This document shows positions 35,366-44,480 of a DNA stretch of 64,000 nucleotides, piece after piece. The notes beneath the pieces were generated by a model, which saw only the letters and a program-made list of their open reading frames with translations, did not search any database and had not been told where the DNA came from. Both the position numbers and the translations under genes were made by a program. Position 1 is the first letter of the stretch, and each line of letters opens with the position of its first letter. The DNA is taken from positions 3,213,001-3,277,000 of the forward strand of contig NZ_OX352320.1 in assembly GCF_947090785.1 (NCBI RefSeq), read 5' to 3'. Source of the stretch: Rheinheimera sp. MM224 (GTDB lineage: Bacteria > Pseudomonadota > Gammaproteobacteria > Enterobacterales > Alteromonadaceae).

Positions 35366-36958
35366 TCAGCGCTGGTTAAATTCTTCCAGCACAAAAGTTT
35401 TAAACTTGCTTAGCTTTAACTGGCTGAGCAAGTTTGCTAAGTGTTCCTGATGTGTTAAGTAACCAGGTTCTGCCAGATACGCCTTGTAATACATTTGAGC
35501 AGCAGGGCGTAATTCACCTTCTTTTTCATGTCGTAAGCCCATTTGGGCATAAACCTGCCCTCTGTCCGCCGCAGCATAAATCAAATGAAAGGCCTGCTGA
35601 TGCACACAACCGGCATAAACTTTATGTATGCTGTGCGGCAGCAAATTCAGCGCTTTGTTCGCCAGATACATTAAATCAAAGGCTGCATTCATCTTACCAA
35701 GGCTGGCCATCAGGGTGGCGCCATGACACTGACTGGCAACAGACATCTGCATAGCAGCTAAATGTTGTTTCTGTTTCTCTAAGAAGGCAATAGCGGCTTC
35801 TTTGCCATCGGCCTGGCAGATTAAACTGCCCTGCAACCAGATAATATCAGCGGCAAACTGACTGGCCTCTTTGTCGCTGATCAACTGACGAAAACATTGC
35901 TGCAACATGGTCTGATACTGGGAAACTCTCTGCTCCGGCATCGGCTGAGCCATTAAAAACAGCAACAGCTTGCATAAACTCACCGTCAATACACAAAACT
36001 GGTAACCACTGCCTGCCTGCCGTCTTTTGCGCTCTATCAGTTCAATCGCCTGTTCTGTTTTATCCGATACCATCATCACCAATTGCACTAACTGAGTAAT
36101 ATGGGTCGACATACCGGCAGCCGGGAATTTAACAGCCACACTGAGCGCAGCGGCGTAGTCTTCATTTTCCAGCGCCAGATACACTTGCCAGACTTCTTTT
36201 CGTTCCTGATAACGCAGTACTTCTTCGGTCACATTGACTAAAAAGCTGTTGCAGGACTGCAGATCACCTTGCTCGTAATCCAGTAAGAACTGCAACCACA
36301 AGGCCCAGCCCTGCTGTTTGGCACAAGCTGATTTAATCAATGCTGAAGCTGCATCACAAACCCCAAGCTCCAGCAACATTTCAGCTTTTAGTTGCAGCAC
36401 AGCCACTGGCGTGTCAGCACCAGCTTTTTGTTGCAGCTCACCTATCAATTTAAAAGCATCAACATAACGACGTTTGTGCACCAAAGGCAGGATCTGATCC
36501 ATAAAAGGTTTTAGGCGGACATGCAGTTTGAGTTGCTCGTCCATATGGAATTTATTGCAAGGCCGGTCGAGAAAATCAATCTGATGAAAAGGATAATCCA
36601 CGGCATGCTTCTGCCGCTCTGTCGCTGTGGATAACACCACCAGACGACTTAAGGGACTAACAATGTTTTTGTGCAGCAGCAACTCAATCAGATCGGCGCC
36701 AACCAAAGAGGGTTCCGCATCATAATCAAGGAAAATTACATCGTAAGGGGCAGTACCTTCGCTGCTCAACAGATCCTGAGCTGTGCGACTGAGCTCCACC
36801 TTTTTGATGCCAAGGCCGGTCAGTATTTGTTTTAACTGATGACCAGACGCAGGATCAGACTCAACAACTAACACATTGAGATCAAATAACTTACTAAAAT
36901 CAAATCGGGTAAGACTCAAACCTTTGCCTCGTTTTTCTCTGATCGATGATCCGGCCAC
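35366..36958 (-). CDS. Receiver-TPR protein
   Basis: A 530-residue cytoplasmic protein. A receiver domain (residues 25-145) has the acidic pair in LVVESDPASG, a phospho-acceptor aspartate in DVIFLDYDAEPS, and RLVVLSTATE as the fourth strand. The switch lysine position reads LDRPCNK, so lysine is displaced by arginine. The remaining 380 residues are helical, with weak TPR units (AAQMYYKAYLAEPGYLTHQE near the end). It may act as a phosphorylation-controlled protein scaffold. GTG 36958 with GGGG upstream is the likely start. Convergent with the nuclease gene (2 bases apart). Confidence 0.82.
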   Translation of the reverse strand: MAGSSIREKRGKGLSLTRFDFSKLFDLNVLVVESDPASGHQLKQILTGLGIKKVELSRTAQDLLSSEGTAPYDVIFLDYDAEPSLVGADLIELLLHKNIVSPLSRLVVLSTATERQKHAVDYPFHQIDFLDRPCNKFHMDEQLKLHVRLKPFMDQILPLVHKRRYVDAFKLIGELQQKAGADTPVAVLQLKAEMLLELGVCDAASALIKSACAKQQGWALWLQFLLDYEQGDLQSCNSFLVNVTEEVLRYQERKEVWQVYLALENEDYAAALSVAVKFPAAGMSTHITQLVQLVMMVSDKTEQAIELIERKRRQAGSGYQFCVLTVSLCKLLLFLMAQPMPEQRVSQYQTMLQQCFRQLISDKEASQFAADIIWLQGSLICQADGKEAAIAFLEKQKQHLAAMQMSVASQCHGATLMASLGKMNAAFDLMYLANKALNLLPHSIHKVYAGCVHQQAFHLIYAAADRGQVYAQMGLRHEKEGELRPAAQMYYKAYLAEPGYLTHQEHLANLLSQLKLSKFKTFVLEEFNQR

Positions 36959-37057
36959 TCACACCCCTTTAGTGTAGGCGGAAGATGGCCAGTCGCAAAA
37001 GAAAAATTTAGAAAAAACGATACAAAATCCGAGACTTGGCTAATTTTTTAACCGATT

Positions 37058-37390
37058 TTAGTCTTGTCCACGCCAACGGGCATGACATAAAGTCTCATAC
37101 TTTTCTTTGCTCAGTAAAATTCTGGCAAGAACAATCTCAGCTACCCCATTGATATCAGCCAAACCAATATGAGCTTCTACATGTAGTTCGGGGTCAATAT
37201 CCATAGCGATCATATCAACCCAGTCGTCTGTAGCTGGTACTAAATCCACATAAGCGGACGCAGCTGCATGTTGTTGATACAACGCATAATCTTCAGCGGA
37301 CAAGTTGTCTTCTGCTAACTCTTCAAAAATAGCAAAAGCATGATCGCACAACTCATCCAAAGTCCAGAGTTCAAGTTCTGAGCCAGACAT
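37058..37390 (-). CDS. HI1450/YciU family acidic protein (putative dsDNA mimic)
   Basis: A 110-residue strongly acidic protein, the usual length for the DUF440/YciU family. It matches in order: AFAIFEELAEDNLSAEDY, then ATDDWVDMIAMDIDPE, AHIGLADINGVAEIVLARIL and ARWRGQ. H. influenzae HI1450 resembles a DNA mimic and is suggested to bind HU. ATG 37390 with GGAG six bases upstream is better than the upstream start at 37402. Monocistronic. Confidence 0.85.
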   Translation of the reverse strand: MSGSELELWTLDELCDHAFAIFEELAEDNLSAEDYALYQQHAAASAYVDLVPATDDWVDMIAMDIDPELHVEAHIGLADINGVAEIVLARILLSKEKYETLCHARWRGQD

Positions 37391-37542
37391 TCTTTTCTCC
37401 ACACAGACAAATCAAAGGCCGCAGTATACCAATTGCATGCTGAGTATGCCCAGCCAAAGCCGGCTCAAACACGAATATTTACTGGCATCCCAAGCGGCGG
37501 GTCGGTAGCATAGCGCCACTTTTGGATCTGCGCTAAGTGAGC

Positions 37543-37932
37543 ATGATGAAACAACGTTTAGGTTTGATTAGTGTATTAGTGGCTGACTATGATGAAGCTA
37601 TCGAATTTTACACACAAAAGCTTGGCTTTGAATTAGTAGAAGACAGCCCACAAGGTGAAAAAAGATGGGTGGTGGTGCGGCCCCAAGGTGCTGTAGAGAC
37701 TGCTATTTTGCTGGCCAAAGCCAGTAACGAGCAGCAAAAACAACAGATAGGCAATCAGTGTGGTGGCCGGGTTTTTCTGTTTTTAAATACAGACGATTTC
37801 TGGCGTGATCATACCCGGATGCAACAACAAGGCGTAAAGTTTCTCGAAACACCACGCGAAGAAGCTTATGGTACTGTCGCTGTATTTGAAGACTTGTACG
37901 GCACCCGCTGGGACTTGCTGCAACTGAATTAA
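37543..37932 (+). CDS. VOC-family (glyoxalase-like) protein
   Basis: A 129-residue protein with the paired beta-alpha-beta-beta-beta units of the vicinal oxygen chelate fold. LISVLVADYDEAIEFYTQKL and GFELVEDSPQGEKRW form the first half; GRVFLFLNTDDFWRDHTRMQ and EEAYGTVAVFEDLYGTRWDL form the second. A metal-type glutamate is kept in VAVFEDLYG. The substrate is unknown; relatives include glyoxalases and antibiotic-binding proteins. Two adjacent ATGs (37543, 37546) are possible. It is followed by rlmA after 15 bases. Confidence 0.88.
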   Translation: MMKQRLGLISVLVADYDEAIEFYTQKLGFELVEDSPQGEKRWVVVRPQGAVETAILLAKASNEQQKQQIGNQCGGRVFLFLNTDDFWRDHTRMQQQGVKFLETPREEAYGTVAVFEDLYGTRWDLLQLN

Positions 37933-37947
37933 ACCGGAGATGTTTGT

Positions 37948-38763
37948 ATGTACCGTTGCCCGCTTTGCCAACAAAGTCTGACTCAACACCATAACAGCTT
38001 TGTTTGTGCGTCAAACCATAGCTTTGATCTCGCCAAAGAGGGCTATTTGCATTTATTGCCGGTGCAGCAAAAAAACTCTAAAGTCCCGGGCGATTCGCCG
38101 CTGATGATGCAAAGCCGCCGCGACTTTTTAAATGCAGGTTATTATCAGCCCCTGTCCGATGCAGTAAATCAGTATTTTTCCGCAGTGTTACCACAACAGC
38201 CTGTGGTGCTCGACCTTGGCTGCGGCGAAGGCTATTACAGCAACAGGCTGATGCAGGCTTTAGCAGACAAAGAACTCAGATTGTGCGGCCTGGATATCGC
38301 TAAAACAGCCATCAAAAAAGCCGCGAAAAGCTACCCTGCTATCAAGTTTTGTGTCGCCAGTGCCTGGCATCTGCCTTTTGCCGATCAGAGCTTTGATGCT
38401 GCATTAAAACTTTGTGCGCCTTGTGAGCCAGAAGAACTGGCTCGGGTATTAAAAACTGATGGCCTGTTGCTGACCGTGACTCCTGCTCCAGAGCATTTGC
38501 TGGAGATCAAACAGCAGGTATACAGTTCAGTGCGTCTGCATAGCGATCAAATCGAAGCCATTCCAGGTTTTGAGCATCAAGAGCGTCAGGAACTGAAACT
38601 AAAGCTAACCGATTTACCTGCTGACATGGTGTTAAATCTGTTGGAAATGACCCCTTTAGCCTGGAAGTTTAAACCGGAGCAAAAGCAGATTTTTGCTGCA
38701 AGTTCGCCACAAATTAGCCTGAATTTCTATTTAGACATGTATCGGAAAAATCGCTCAGTATAA
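37948..38763 (+). CDS. rlmA: 23S rRNA (guanine745-N1)-methyltransferase RlmA
   Basis: A 271-residue enzyme. The N-terminal zinc finger has YRCPLCQQSL and FVCASNHSFDLAKEGY, followed by the family stretch LLPVQQKNSKVPGDS and the MMQSRRDFL segment. SAM-binding motif I is VLDLGCGEGYYSNRL, and later KLCAPCEPEELARVLK is typical. It methylates G745 of 23S rRNA. The gene starts 15 bases after the VOC gene and is probably in the same transcript. Confidence 0.95.
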   Translation: MYRCPLCQQSLTQHHNSFVCASNHSFDLAKEGYLHLLPVQQKNSKVPGDSPLMMQSRRDFLNAGYYQPLSDAVNQYFSAVLPQQPVVLDLGCGEGYYSNRLMQALADKELRLCGLDIAKTAIKKAAKSYPAIKFCVASAWHLPFADQSFDAALKLCAPCEPEELARVLKTDGLLLTVTPAPEHLLEIKQQVYSSVRLHSDQIEAIPGFEHQERQELKLKLTDLPADMVLNLLEMTPLAWKFKPEQKQIFAASSPQISLNFYLDMYRKNRSV

Positions 38764-38832
38764 TACTGGCAAAGCCCTTGCATTGGTCCCTGCGGATCCA
38801 TTGGAGGGCAGTAGCTCAGGCGTTGGTTGTAC

Positions 38833-40812
38833 ATGCAGTTTTTTTTCGAACACCATAAAAATCATCTGAAACCTCACATGAGTGGCGTTTTACAGTACGA
38901 ACAAAAGTTAACTGAACTGGACAGCTGGTGGAGTAAAGTTACTTTAATAGGGAAAATCAATAGCTTACGCCTTGGTTCTACCATACTCGACAGCATGGAT
39001 CAGACTAAAAAACGCTTCACTGAGCTACAACAAATTCTGATCGACAACTTACTGCTGGAACAAACCAAAAAAACACTGTTAACGGACAAAGCTTGTAGCC
39101 AGATTGCCATTGACGTGCTGATCCGTAACTTGTTTGAACGCACAGCAGATATAGGTTTTCTCGCCACTGACAGCCAAATTCGTAGCTTTTTAGCAGAGCC
39201 TTGCGTTGAAGCTGTTGATGCAATGCAACAGCATTTAGCCAACTATGTCAGCTATTATTCAGTGTATCAGGATGTGGTTTTAGTCAGCCCTGACGGACAG
39301 ATACAGCTCAGACTTGCCCCCTCGCAGACGCAAAAATACAGCCGTGATCCCTTAGTGCAGCAGTGCCTGCAACAGCCTCAGCAATTTAGCGAAACCTTCA
39401 GGTATTCCGACCTGCAGCCTGAGCAAAAACAAAGCCTGATTTATGCCCAGGCTGTGCTGTCAGAGCAAGGTAGTGCGCTTGGAGTGTTGTGCTTATGCTT
39501 TAAGTTTGATGATGAAATAACGACTATTTTCAACAACTTACTGCCAGAACATAGCCAAAGTATATTGTTGCTGCAATCTGAAGATGGCAGCACTGTCTTT
39601 AGCTCCGACATCGAGCTGCTACCGCCCCAACACACCGCAGGACGACAACAGCAATTGGGGCTAAGAAAAGTAGAAAGCCGGGATTACTTGCTCAGTTTTG
39701 CGCAAACTCAGGGGTATCAGGGTTACTTTGGTCCGGCCTGGCAAACTCAGATCTGGACACCGGTAAAAAGCTTGTCGAATCAACCTAAATCAGCACAACA
39801 AGAGCTGGATATTAATAACCTTAAGTTATTTCCAGAACTATTTCATATTCATCGCTCGTCTTTGCAGGTCAATGATGAACTCAGTCTGATTGTATTAAAT
39901 GGCGTTATTTCGGCAGCCCGCAACGACGCCGTTGAATTTGTGCCTGTGCTTGATGCCATACGTGGTATAGGCAAAGAAATCCATCAAGTGTTTTCTCATT
40001 CAGTGGAAGAATTGGCTCACACCGTATTACACAGCCAACTGGAAGAGTTGGTGATGCTGGCACGGCAAGCTCTGGATATTATGGACAGGAATCTGTATGA
40101 ACGCGCCAATGACTGTCGCTGGTGGGCACATAATAAAAAGTTTCAGCAGTTACTACGACAACCAGACTCAGAAAAACAGCAGGAAGCAGCAAAAGAACTT
40201 ACTTACATCAATGATTTATATACAGTTTATTCCAATATCTATCTCTACGACAAAACACAGCGTATTTTATGTTGCGCCAGAGATAACACAGAACAGCTGC
40301 AGCAAATGCCTGACAATAGCGGCTCTGCAGATTGCCTGTTATTAAATTCCCCTCATCAGTATGCGGTCAGCGATTTTGAGCCCAGTGCTTTGTATCAGCA
40401 GCAATCGACCTACATCTACCATGCGCCTGTCTTTACCGATACCACAACAGGTAAAGCTCAGGGGGGCATAGCGCTGGTGTTTGATAGCGCGCCACAATTT
40501 AGTGCAATGTTGCTGGATATTTTGCCCAAAAATGAGCAGGGAGAAGTGAAGGCTGATTTTTCCGCCTGTTTTATCGATGAGAAAGGTGCCATTTTGGCAT
40601 CCAGCGCAACCGAACTCTGGCCAACAGGACATAGTATGCCTTTGCCGGACGAATTATTTTGCTCTGCAAAACAGCACCCTGTCAGTCAGCGTGTCACTCT
40701 ACACGGACAGTCTTATTGGCTTGCGCTCGCCTATTCTAAGGGCTATCGCGAGTACAAAACTTGCGATGGTTACGACAACCCGCTGTATTGCTGCGCACTG
40801 CTGCACTGCTAG
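38833..40812 (+). CDS. Double-cache sensor protein of chemotaxis type, probably truncated
   Basis: A 659-residue protein without membrane segments. The start MQFFFEHHKNHLKPHM and the WWSKVTLIGKINSL stretch match a family of cytoplasmic cache proteins in marine gammaproteobacteria. Two sensor units appear: ADIGFLATDSQIRSFL to about residue 330, and LYERANDCRWWAHNKKFQQL to the end (YINDLYTVYSNIYLYD, IALVFDSAPQFSAML). In relatives the protein continues after the GYREYK motif into a CheW-like domain. Here it stops soon after GYREYKTCDGY with an odd tail (CCALLHC). The start at ATG 38833 is preferred to TTG 38827. Confidence 0.75.
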   Translation: MQFFFEHHKNHLKPHMSGVLQYEQKLTELDSWWSKVTLIGKINSLRLGSTILDSMDQTKKRFTELQQILIDNLLLEQTKKTLLTDKACSQIAIDVLIRNLFERTADIGFLATDSQIRSFLAEPCVEAVDAMQQHLANYVSYYSVYQDVVLVSPDGQIQLRLAPSQTQKYSRDPLVQQCLQQPQQFSETFRYSDLQPEQKQSLIYAQAVLSEQGSALGVLCLCFKFDDEITTIFNNLLPEHSQSILLLQSEDGSTVFSSDIELLPPQHTAGRQQQLGLRKVESRDYLLSFAQTQGYQGYFGPAWQTQIWTPVKSLSNQPKSAQQELDINNLKLFPELFHIHRSSLQVNDELSLIVLNGVISAARNDAVEFVPVLDAIRGIGKEIHQVFSHSVEELAHTVLHSQLEELVMLARQALDIMDRNLYERANDCRWWAHNKKFQQLLRQPDSEKQQEAAKELTYINDLYTVYSNIYLYDKTQRILCCARDNTEQLQQMPDNSGSADCLLLNSPHQYAVSDFEPSALYQQQSTYIYHAPVFTDTTTGKAQGGIALVFDSAPQFSAMLLDILPKNEQGEVKADFSACFIDEKGAILASSATELWPTGHSMPLPDELFCSAKQHPVSQRVTLHGQSYWLALAYSKGYREYKTCDGYDNPLYCCALLHC

Positions 40813-41126
40813 TTTAAATTCTGACAAAGCCGCCTCATCAATTAAACCGATAGAGGCTATTGAGTTAAAGCGTTATCTTTCATCTGCATCCATCTTTATG
40901 CTGAGCACAAATCAACACAAGATGGATGCAGCGATGAACACAGCTATCACAACTTCAGCTACTGCTCTGCCTGTTGATCACCCATTCTATATTCAGAAAA
41001 CTGGTACAACCTGACGCGGAACCAATGTCCGACACTATGGTCCATGTTTTTAGGATTAGCGTTTGTCGTCATCATCAGGTGATGAGTTTCAGGAAATACA
41101 CAGTTTTTTGCAGTGAAGAGTTCTAG
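40813..41126 (+). pseudogene. Frameshifted remnant of a C-terminal CheW-like domain
   Basis: Behind the TAG of the cache gene, frame 2 reads through the same region without that stop: SLNSDKAASSIKPIEAIEL, then later TALPVDHPFYIQKTG, ending TGA at 41012. Frame 3 then continues with EPMSDTMVHVF and ISVCRHHQVMSF to TAG at 41124. The order and content resemble a CheW domain (IEL start, LP-x-x-HPF). At least two frameshifts would be needed. A good terminator follows at 41167, as expected at the end of the original gene. The resemblance was judged by eye only. Confidence 0.42.
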
Positions 41127-41166
41127 CGCAAGCGGTTTTATTCATCTCCCTGGACCGCTGTTTTTC

Positions 41167-41193
41167 GCCCGGCTATATAGCCGGGCTTTTTTT
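41167..41193 (+). terminator. Terminator after the cache/CheW locus
   Basis: The 20-base perfect palindrome GCCCGGCTATATAGCCGGGC is followed by seven Ts on the plus strand. No plus-strand intact gene ends here, only the frameshifted remnant. Confidence 0.9.
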
Positions 41194-41210
41194 CACAGCA
41201 CAGAATCAAA

Positions 41211-42689
41211 TCAATTCTGAATAGTGGTCACTTTATTCCATAAATTCTGATTTTTACTGTAGGAGAAATACTCGTCAGGAAACCAGCATTTAGGAATTAA
41301 TTCCATATTCTTACGTTCTTCAAAGTTAGAAACCAGCTTACTCAAAATCTCCAGCAGCCGCTCTTCGCTCATTTTTTCCAGTTTCTTGCGTGCCGCAGGG
41401 AAATACAGATTGTTATCCACGCTAACCACTACATTGGTACCTGTGTTACTAAAGGTCATACTGCGGGTCACTACCCTGCATATTGGCATATCTGTCGTGG
41501 GCGGATACAAAGACACCACCAAGGCATATTCATATCTGTCCAAATCGCGCTTGTCTGAGTCTTTGGGAATATAGGTCACGCCATAGCCTTGTGGGAACAA
41601 GCCGGTAATTTTGATCAGCGCATCCACAGCAGCTTTATGGTAATACCCCCGCTCCACACCGCTTTGCAGCACCAGAGCCGCTTTAGGCAAAGACTCGTAG
41701 CTGTGGTTTAATTTAGTCGACAACACAACAGAGGTATAAATCTGGGGAATTTTCAGAAGGTTACCTACGCCACCTTCAGGTTTTATGGCGTTTTTAAGCA
41801 AGGTGTAAACAAAATTCAGTTTGTCCTGCTCGTTTTGATTAAACAGCTCCCGTTCTTCTTTTGAATTGCCGACATAACGATCACAGGCTAAGCCTTTCGT
41901 GACGTAACTCAGTGTCTCCTGATAATTGATTTTTAACAGCGCAACACGGTTTTCATCATCCAGCACCCGAAACTCGTCCAGATCGCCATCCGCACCTTTG
42001 AGAATAGCCAAAGCGTCAGGATGATAAGTGCCTATATCCTGCAAAATAGCAGCCATTAATAAAGGCAGCTGCACATCGTCACGGAAAGGGGAATAGTCGG
42101 CCTGATAAGCAGCCTCTGCATTATCCAGCATTTCTTTGGCGGCTCGCACCTTACCTTGCACATAGTTATTGTTCAACTCATTATCCAGCAGTAAGCGGTC
42201 GAGCAAACGCAAACTTAAAACGCCTTTGTATAAATGCTTAAACTTTTGATTCACCGGAGCAACATACTTGCCATTGCTTGGTGCCAGCAGCTGAATAGTG
42301 CCCAAAAACTTAGACGACATTTGTACTGTTTCATCAAAGCTTTCACCTTCTGTCAGTTGTAACACCTGCAAACATAAGGCTTTTAACGCTCTGTAGCGTT
42401 CAACGCGACTGTCATCCAACATACGGATATAAAGTTTTAAAGCAGACTGGGCTTCAGCCAGTTTTTTTTGTTCAGCGGAAGACGGCTCTGGTTTTTGTTC
42501 CAGTTTTCGCACTTGCAGCTGTAATTGCTGCAGTTTTTCTTCCTGCTGTTTGGCATGACGAAAATAATCAGTGGCCACTTCATACACTGAATCATTCAGA
42601 GCTGTGGCATCATGAATTTTGCTAAGAATAGTTTTTACGGTTTTACTATACGAAGACTGACTTATGGTTCCCATCGACATATCGGGCAT
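41211..42689 (-). CDS. Large hypothetical cytoplasmic protein
   Basis: A 492-residue protein that I do not recognise. Residues about 45-90 form a coiled coil (KQQEEKLQQLQLQVRKLEQK). The middle has LLMAAILQDIGTYHPDAL, which recalls the HD-domain H-D-x-G motif with His replaced by Gln, so a dead HD-GYP relative is one possibility. The end contains YEYALVVSLYPPTTDMPICR and ARKKLEKMSEERLLEIL. No signal peptide or membrane helix. The ribosome-binding site AAAAGGA is very close to ATG 42689. Monocistronic, convergent with the cache locus. Confidence 0.7.
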   Translation of the reverse strand: MPDMSMGTISQSSYSKTVKTILSKIHDATALNDSVYEVATDYFRHAKQQEEKLQQLQLQVRKLEQKPEPSSAEQKKLAEAQSALKLYIRMLDDSRVERYRALKALCLQVLQLTEGESFDETVQMSSKFLGTIQLLAPSNGKYVAPVNQKFKHLYKGVLSLRLLDRLLLDNELNNNYVQGKVRAAKEMLDNAEAAYQADYSPFRDDVQLPLLMAAILQDIGTYHPDALAILKGADGDLDEFRVLDDENRVALLKINYQETLSYVTKGLACDRYVGNSKEERELFNQNEQDKLNFVYTLLKNAIKPEGGVGNLLKIPQIYTSVVLSTKLNHSYESLPKAALVLQSGVERGYYHKAAVDALIKITGLFPQGYGVTYIPKDSDKRDLDRYEYALVVSLYPPTTDMPICRVVTRSMTFSNTGTNVVVSVDNNLYFPAARKKLEKMSEERLLEILSKLVSNFEERKNMELIPKCWFPDEYFSYSKNQNLWNKVTTIQN

Positions 42690-42757
42690 CTATCCTTTTC
42701 AGCAGGCCACTTAGATTGTACGAAAATGAGTATAGCAGTCCTTTGCCTGGTTCGGTT

Positions 42758-43975
42758 TTAGTCCGCTAACAGCGGTGCTTGCCACTCTGTCTCTGATTCC
42801 ATCTCCAGATCCCACTCTTGCTGCATTTGCGCAGCAATACGTTTCTTTTTATGCGGTTTAACCGCCAGTAAGTTTGACCAGAACCAGGTCGATAAATCGC
42901 CCACCAGATTCGTTTCAGCATTGATCAGTACCACAAAACCTACGCCTTTTTCTTTGGAGTACGCCATTTCAGTACGGTAACCTTTTACCCAACCGCCATG
43001 GTAATAGACTTCATGACCGCCAAAGTTAAAAATACGCACACCTAAACCATAATGTGACGTGGTGACATACTGACCCCAGGTGCGACCACCTAAATCATCC
43101 GCCACTTTCACTCTTTTAGTCCGCACATCCTGCAACATGGCAGGGCTTAATACCGACGGGTACTGACCTAACTGTGCCATTAACCACTGGCTCATATCCA
43201 TCACACTGGCATTAACACCTGCTGCTGGACTGACCCGGTAATAGCTTGGATTTACTTTGGTTTCAGCCCAACCTCGTTTTACCCGAACATGAGGCATGGC
43301 GCGGTTTTTCGACGCTAAAAAAGCAGAATAACCCACTGAAGCTGTTGGCATTTTTAATGGCTTAAACAGTTTTTGTTCCATCAAACTTTCATAACTGCTG
43401 CCGGTGGTTTTTTCCATCACAGGCCGGATCAGACTGAATAATACGTTCTGGTAACCATAACATTTACCTGGTGCACAACGTGGGTTTAAGTAACGAAATT
43501 TAGGTAAAATCTGGGCTGGCGTTTGGTTGGCTTCAATTAAATCATCATAAGTGTTAGGCACCAGGCCTGCACTTTGTGATAACAAGTGCTCCACTCTTAA
43601 CGCACCTGTATGTCGGGGGCTTTTAAAGGAAAAAGCCGGTACGTAACGGGTAACAGGATCATTCCATTGAAAACGGCCCTGATGCACCAGCAATGACGAC
43701 AATTGACCCGCAAAAGTCTTGGATACAGAAGCCAGTCGGAATACAGTGTAAGCATCAATATTCGATTTGGTGCCTACAGAGCGCACACCGTAAGCCCCCA
43801 CTTTCACCACTCTGTTGTCTTTGACAATGGCGTAAGCTGCACCTGGAATATTGTTCTTTTTTAACGTCTGGCGAAAATGCCAGTCAAAGTTGGTAGCCAG
43901 TTCATCAACATCAGCCGCCAGTAACTGGGGGGAAAGGACGAGGAATGCGCCCACCAGTAATTGGATTAATTTCAA
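42758..43975 (-). CDS. Periplasmic serine hydrolase, beta-lactamase class C fold
   Basis: A 405-residue exported protein of the beta-lactamase/penicillin-binding-like family. The start is TTG 43975: it gives a clean signal peptide (MKLIQLLVGAFLVLSPQLLA) and has GAGGA eight bases upstream. Catalytic motifs: SVSK (S-x-x-K), YGYQN (Y-x-N) and YYHGG (H-x-G). The family includes esterases, D-aminopeptidases and AmpC enzymes; class C signature details are missing, so resistance should not be assumed. The start lies just after the GGCT stop codon (4 bases), giving operon coupling with ygjP and GGCT genes. Confidence 0.87.
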   Translation of the reverse strand: MKLIQLLVGAFLVLSPQLLAADVDELATNFDWHFRQTLKKNNIPGAAYAIVKDNRVVKVGAYGVRSVGTKSNIDAYTVFRLASVSKTFAGQLSSLLVHQGRFQWNDPVTRYVPAFSFKSPRHTGALRVEHLLSQSAGLVPNTYDDLIEANQTPAQILPKFRYLNPRCAPGKCYGYQNVLFSLIRPVMEKTTGSSYESLMEQKLFKPLKMPTASVGYSAFLASKNRAMPHVRVKRGWAETKVNPSYYRVSPAAGVNASVMDMSQWLMAQLGQYPSVLSPAMLQDVRTKRVKVADDLGGRTWGQYVTTSHYGLGVRIFNFGGHEVYYHGGWVKGYRTEMAYSKEKGVGFVVLINAETNLVGDLSTWFWSNLLAVKPHKKKRIAAQMQQEWDLEMESETEWQAPLLAD

Positions 43976-43979
43976 TGTG

Positions 43980-44480
43980 TTAGTCCTCAGACAAAGGGGT
44001 TGCCTTTGTTGTAGTGCCACTACTGGCATGTAAGTTATGATAAGTCGTTAACATCGACGGTATCAACTGCGTAATTAAATGCTTTTTGTGTTCTTCACTG
44101 ACCTGCTGCACAGACCATTCTCCGGCTAAATAGGGCACCAAAGCTGGCCCTGCGATATAACACCAGGCATCCAGCCATTGGCCTGAAGACTGAACTCTGA
44201 CCTTTTGGCGCAGATACAAACCTGAATCCAGCTCCTCGAAAAAATCCAGCTTTTCAAGTTCGGCAGGATAAACATCAAGCAATAGCTGTCCATGCTGCAC
44301 ATAGCCTGGGCTTTGGGTTAAGGCTGGTATAGGCGTTTCACCTGGCTGCTGGCTTACACCATAGCTTTTGTGATCAGCCAGACTGGCTTGTTGCATAGCG
44401 TAATGTTTACCTGTAATGGCATACACCACTTCAGGCAAGGTCAATAAACCATACACAAATACAGCATCACCAGAGCTCAT
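43980..44480 (-). CDS. Gamma-glutamylcyclotransferase-like protein (AIG2 fold)
   Basis: A 166-residue protein. The start FVYGLLTLPEVVYAITGKH fits the Y-G-x-L loop of the GGCT fold, and LDFFEELDSGLYLRQKVRV holds the acidic catalytic-type residue. LDAWCYIAGPAL is the later strand. Members act on gamma-glutamyl amines or peptides, or are of unknown role. ATG 44480 overlaps the ygjP stop by 4 bases (ATGA), and the serine hydrolase starts right after, so three genes form one tight operon. Confidence 0.82.
   Translation of the reverse strand: MSSGDAVFVYGLLTLPEVVYAITGKHYAMQQASLADHKSYGVSQQPGETPIPALTQSPGYVQHGQLLLDVYPAELEKLDFFEELDSGLYLRQKVRVQSSGQWLDAWCYIAGPALVPYLAGEWSVQQVSEEHKKHLITQLIPSMLTTYHNLHASSGTTTKATPLSED

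Noticed and set aside
38780..38832. tRNA-like string upstream of the cache gene (GGAGGGCAGTAGCTCAGG)
   Set aside because: It does not fold into a cloverleaf and lacks a T-arm GGTTCGAATC sequence.
40577..41014. 145-codon frame overlapping the end of the cache gene
   Set aside because: Its first 220 bases lie out of frame inside a clear coding region. Only its tail is meaningful, as a frameshifted CheW-like remnant.
42758..43975. Calling the serine hydrolase an AmpC beta-lactamase
   Set aside because: Only the general S-x-x-K, Y-x-N and H-x-G motifs are seen. These are shared by many non-resistance esterases and peptidases.
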